DNA of 45,389 nt from Bacteroidales bacterium (GTDB lineage Bacteria; Bacteroidota; Bacteroidia; Bacteroidales; F082), in the NCBI GenBank assembly GCA_017531225.1, contig JAFXLL010000014.1, positions 1 to 45,389 on the forward strand. Direction: 5' to 3'. A program made the position numbers and the translations under genes. Shown piece after piece: positions 42,449 through 45,389 of the stretch (within the stretch, counting starts at the first letter, position 1; each line of letters begins with the position of its first letter). A model generated the notes under the pieces. The model worked only from the letters and a program-made list of their open reading frames with translations. It had not been told where the DNA came from and ran no database searches.

Positions 42449-42607
42449 TTACACGTCGAACTTAAATTCGGCATCAAACCAGCCCGTATCTTCTTTCAAT
42501 AAATCGTATTCTTCACCGGTGAGGTGATCTACGACGTGTACGGTGCCTTTAATGTCGTCGTAGGTAAATGTGAACTGCGAGTTCACGTCATCTAAGGGAA
42601 CGTCCAT
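42449..42607 (-). CDS. 52-residue small acidic protein
   Basis: ATG at 42607-42605, TAA at 42451-42449, read on the - strand. The product begins MDVPLDDVNSQFTFTYDDI, continues through KGTVHVVDHLTGEEYDLL and ends in WFDAEFKFDV. It is highly acidic and alternates like a small beta-sheet; no signal. Codon use looks real (acidic residues with NNC/NNG choices similar to neighbours), and it lies between a terminator and the promoter of the next gene, with no other gene in the gap. The role is unknown. Confidence 0.6.
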   Translation of the reverse strand: MDVPLDDVNSQFTFTYDDIKGTVHVVDHLTGEEYDLLKEDTGWFDAEFKFDV

Positions 42608-42651
42608 ATTATCCTTTCGTGTATTGAGAGTGCAAACTTACAAAAAAACTT

Positions 42652-42659
42652 TATCTTTG
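42652..42659 (+). promoter_or_regulatory. -7 box for the thioredoxin-like gene
   Basis: TATCTTTG 21 bp before the ATG at 42681; full match to TAnnTTTG. It may also overlap the - strand start region of the small protein. Confidence 0.6.
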
Positions 42660-42680
42660 CACATATAATCATCGAACATT

Positions 42681-43718
42681 ATGAAAAAACAAATGCTACT
42701 TTTTATGGCGGCACTTTTGACGCTAGCCTCATGCAATCAACAACAAACTTTCAACATCAACGTGAACCTGGCCAATGCCGACGGACAAACGGTTTATTTA
42801 CAAAAAGCGGGCCAAACACTTGATTCAGCCGTGATTAACAATTGGGATGCCGTATTCAAAACACCCGTATGTGACGACAATGAGATGTATGCCATCATGC
42901 TGAAAGGCTGGCGCCGTCCGTTCACGTTCTTCACCGACCATCAGGACATGACCCTTGAAGGCGACGCCCAAAACCCCAATGCCATCTTGGTCAAAGGCTC
43001 TGAAAGCCAAGCGCGTCTGGATGCTTTCAACAAGAGTTATAACGAACTTGAAGCCAAGCTTGAAGCTGATGAAACCGCTCAAGCCGATGCTGAGGAAATC
43101 CTTAAAATGCATTGTTTCGACTATGTTTGGGACAACCCCACCGACCCTGTGGCGCATTACGTGATGTATCGCTATAAATGGGCTTTCGGTCCATGCGAGT
43201 TGCGCACTATGATCGACAACATCCATCATGCCGACAGCACCCTCACTTCGAGCACCTTGACGATGGCTGAGGAATATGTGGAAAAACTGGAGCGTGTACA
43301 GGCGGGTCAACCCATCATTGATTTCAGCCAAAACGACCCTGACGGCAACCCTGTGACCTTGTCGCAATTAGCCGAAGGAAAGCTGCTTTTGGTGGATTTC
43401 TGGGCCTCTTGGTGCCCTGATTGCCGCAAAGCCAATCCCGATGTGGTGGCAGCTTATCAAAAGTATCACAACCAAGGTTTTGATGTGCTTGGCGTTTCGT
43501 TTGATACCAACAAGGAAGCCTGGCTCGCAGCCGTTGAAAAAGATGGTTTGACTTGGACTCAGGTCTCCGACCTTCAAGGTTGGAACAACGCCGCCGGTGC
43601 CTTATACAGCATTGCGTTTATTCCGCAGAATGCTTTGATTAAAGACGGCGTGATCATTGCCCGCAACCTTGAAGGTGAGGAGTTGTTCAAAGTTATTGAA
43701 CAATCACTTTCTTGGTGA
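42681..43718 (+). CDS. TlpA/ResA-like thioredoxin lipoprotein with N-terminal DUF4369-like domain
   Basis: 345 residues. Lipobox TLASC (Cys at about 18). Residues 20-115 form a DUF4369-like beta domain (FNINVNLANADGQTVYL), then a helical linker of about 100 residues. Residues 215-345 are a TlpA-type thioredoxin fold with WASWCPDCRK, active-site Cys245 and Cys248, and a cis-Pro in IAFIPQNALI. The dipeptide between the cysteines is Pro-Asp rather than the usual Gly-Pro, Glu-Pro or Gln-Pro, so the redox potential may differ. It should act in the periplasm on disulfides or cytochrome maturation. Its 3' end overlaps the convergent PNGase F gene by 26 bp. Confidence 0.85.
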   Translation: MKKQMLLFMAALLTLASCNQQQTFNINVNLANADGQTVYLQKAGQTLDSAVINNWDAVFKTPVCDDNEMYAIMLKGWRRPFTFFTDHQDMTLEGDAQNPNAILVKGSESQARLDAFNKSYNELEAKLEADETAQADAEEILKMHCFDYVWDNPTDPVAHYVMYRYKWAFGPCELRTMIDNIHHADSTLTSSTLTMAEEYVEKLERVQAGQPIIDFSQNDPDGNPVTLSQLAEGKLLLVDFWASWCPDCRKANPDVVAAYQKYHNQGFDVLGVSFDTNKEAWLAAVEKDGLTWTQVSDLQGWNNAAGALYSIAFIPQNALIKDGVIIARNLEGEELFKVIEQSLSW

Positions 43719-45389
43719 CCATTTTGCCTCCAAGGACTTGCACAACATAAATGCCAGCTGGTAAATCGCTTACATCAATCGTTGTTGAACCTATCATGTT
43801 GAAATTTCTGACAATCATGCCTTGGGCATTGATGATATGGACACCAGCGCGGCCTTTGTTGTAGTCGGTGGTGATGGTCAAACGGTCCTTCACCGGGTTT
43901 GGTGTGAGGGTCACATTAAATGAGTCATCGTTGGGATCGGTTAATTCAGGAACATCCGTGATGATAGCGGTGTTATGGCTGTAAGTCACTAATTTTCCAG
44001 AAACTCTTAGGATAGGATTGCTGGAGTTGTTGCAATCTGGGCAACTATTTTGTCCACTCACACAATCGGGATAGTTGGGGTGACATTGGTCAACATAGGT
44101 TGGGTCGAACTCATAGAGCACATCAACGTTGCCAGCGGTCAAATAGTTGTCGAGACTGTAGTCCCACACCATCGACATGCTGCCTGGGCACCAGCCAGCA
44201 CGGCTGTAAGTCCAGGTACCATTTTGAGGCTGACAGCCAGCGGGATTTGGTGAACAAGCCTCCCAAAGATCCTGAGTTGCAGTTACGGCGCCGTTGAACT
44301 TGATGTTGTGTACGGCATGATAGAACTCCGCAGCGTTGCCCGTATTGTAAGCTCCGTTACCGGTATCGCTCCAATTGTGTCCCGAAGTGGTGATTTGCAA
44401 TTTGGCCTTTTCAACACAGGGCTCAAACATGATTGAACGGGTTGGAAGAGGACAAAGGTTCTCATAATCGCCAAAGGAGTAGATACCGTACCACAGTTCT
44501 TGCAAGTCCACATAGGGGTATTCAGGAGTACCCTTGGTATATTCAAAGATGGCGGTGGGGTTGTAGCCTTGACCATTTTGATACTGCTCACTATAGTATT
44601 CAAACTCAACAAGTCCTTGCAGCACGGTGGTGAAATCGGTTACATCGAGATCGTCTACACATTCCACACCAAACGGGGTGATGTAACGGCAGAGTTCTAT
44701 CCATTCACCGCGGTAGTTCTTTACACGTAGGTAACTCACATGGTCGAAGGTATTGCATTGGCCATTCACACAGTTATGCAGATAATGCAAGTTGATGTTG
44801 TTAAAAGCGTTGACATGGGTCGGGAAGGGGAATTCACCATAGTCGGTAAACTCTTGGGTAGTCACCACCACCTCGCCGTTGAGCGCAGAAACAGTGATGT
44901 CGTCATAGTTGGTGGTTACCTCAAAAGAGTTTGAAGCAGAGGTCACCTTGCCGCCAGTTTGAGTGATGCTTACGGTCATATTGTAAGTGCCAGAGCCTGA
45001 AGGTGTCCAGGTGGTATACCAATAACCGTTTTCTGGATTGTTGGGATAATCGGTCTTTAAGAATAATTCCTGTCCATCGACTTCGCATTTCACTTCTTCA
45101 AATTTGAGGACATTGCCATGATCAATGTAAGCGCTCAATACAATCATCACAGGATTCTCAAAATTAGGCATATACACTTGGGTACCTTCGTAAGGACGGC
45201 GAATGGTGATGGAAGGAGTGTAATTCTCGGGATCAACCACCGTGAAAGTACGGGTTACTGATGGAGCGGGTTGCCAGTTGGTGCCGTCACCGGGCTGTGT
45301 GGCACGAACCTTTACGGTTCCTTCCTGGCCGGTAAGGGTAAGGATATTGCCGTCCAAAGTAGCGGGACCTTGGATGAGTTCAAAGTTCA
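43693..45389 (-). CDS. T9SS-sorted PNGase F (peptide-N-glycosidase F), 5' partial
   Basis: The frame is open at the window edge, so the start is missing; about 564 residues are visible. First comes an Ig-like segment (1-50), then one or two beta-sandwich domains (55-160), then the two-domain PNGase F core (about 165-430). The Elizabethkingia catalytic residues are all present: D215 in CNTFDHVSYLRV (D60), E267 in YYSEQY (E118), and E354 in GNAAEFYHAVHNI (E206). RAGWCPGSM is another signature. The end is a type A T9SS domain (LTPNPVKDRLTITTD ... LPAGIYVVQVLGG). It should cleave N-glycans from glycoproteins outside the cell. Many Cys suggest disulfides. Confidence 0.9.
   Translation of the reverse strand, partial: NFELIQGPATLDGNILTLTGQEGTVKVRATQPGDGTNWQPAPSVTRTFTVVDPENYTPSITIRRPYEGTQVYMPNFENPVMIVLSAYIDHGNVLKFEEVKCEVDGQELFLKTDYPNNPENGYWYTTWTPSGSGTYNMTVSITQTGGKVTSASNSFEVTTNYDDITVSALNGEVVVTTQEFTDYGEFPFPTHVNAFNNINLHYLHNCVNGQCNTFDHVSYLRVKNYRGEWIELCRYITPFGVECVDDLDVTDFTTVLQGLVEFEYYSEQYQNGQGYNPTAIFEYTKGTPEYPYVDLQELWYGIYSFGDYENLCPLPTRSIMFEPCVEKAKLQITTSGHNWSDTGNGAYNTGNAAEFYHAVHNIKFNGAVTATQDLWEACSPNPAGCQPQNGTWTYSRAGWCPGSMSMVWDYSLDNYLTAGNVDVLYEFDPTYVDQCHPNYPDCVSGQNSCPDCNNSSNPILRVSGKLVTYSHNTAIITDVPELTDPNDDSFNVTLTPNPVKDRLTITTDYNKGRAGVHIINAQGMIVRNFNMIGSTTIDVSDLPAGIYVVQVLGGKMVTKKVIVQ

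Noticed and set aside
1..45389. CRISPR array, tRNA or rRNA genes and insertion sequences
   Set aside because: No regularly spaced direct repeats, no cloverleaf or rRNA-like stretch and no transposase-like protein was seen on either strand.

Overview
The window comes from the chromosome of a member of the Bacteroidota, most likely an uncultured gut or rumen Bacteroidales. The evidence is repeated promoter boxes of the TAnnTTTG type, many A-rich leaders with few Shine-Dalgarno sequences, type IX secretion (T9SS) C-terminal sorting domains on five proteins, a two-subunit methylmalonyl-CoA mutase, and Gln directly after nearly every signal peptidase I site. No rRNA, tRNA, CRISPR array or intact insertion sequence is visible. 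Genus cannot be decided from the sequence alone.

Layout. 1-11046: tail of an upstream gene, then a tight + strand operon of a lipoprotein, two T9SS cargo proteins (one with YadA-like head repeats), a 2151-residue SpvB/FG-GAP/RHS giant with a variable tip, and a small membrane protein that is the likely cognate immunity protein. 11047-14850: an AT-rich accessory array holding three more full or frameshifted relatives of that membrane protein plus a more distant one, a MORN (YwqK-like) lipoprotein, a TPR lipoprotein, an orphan possible tip ORF, and two deleted RHS-core fragments. It looks like the debris and archive of past toxin/immunity tip exchanges. 14860-15850: a promoter with two hairpins (possible small RNA), a standalone CdiA-CT-like nuclease on the - strand, and a palindromic extragenic element with a strong terminator.

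15850-20533 is a four-gene + strand operon of exported proteins ending in an 860-residue LRR protein with a threefold-repeated WW-containing module. 20559-22673 has a glutaminyl cyclase-like lipoprotein and a zinc-ribbon membrane protein. On the - strand follow rpiB and a LutB-like Fe-S protein (22679-24480). 24935-27285: a secreted MORN protein coupled to an LD-carboxypeptidase. 27241-30622 (-): lipid kinase, pgk, and a Card1-like CARF nuclease whose GTG start overlaps the pgk stop. 30702-35744: a lipoprotein, then mutA and mutB.

35834-38780 (-) holds a secreted protein, a small P-loop NTPase, a structured repeat region, and a polyvalent-type kinase. 38942-42304 holds YqeY, a low-molecular-weight tyrosine phosphatase, a small conserved protein (-), and a T9SS-sorted peptidylarginine deiminase with all the catalytic and substrate-carboxylate residues of the Porphyromonas gingivalis enzyme. 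The window ends with a 52-residue small protein (-), a thioredoxin-like lipoprotein, and the 3' part of a T9SS-sorted PNGase F (-).

How the genes fit together: much of the window serves the cell surface. T9SS cargo (deiminase, PNGase F, adhesin-like proteins), an N-terminal Gln cyclase that would cap such cargo, and an RHS antagonism locus sit beside housekeeping genes (pgk, rpiB, mutAB). The items most worth a second look are the RHS tip/immunity array, the orphan Card1-like nuclease in the pgk operon, and the PPAD-like deiminase.
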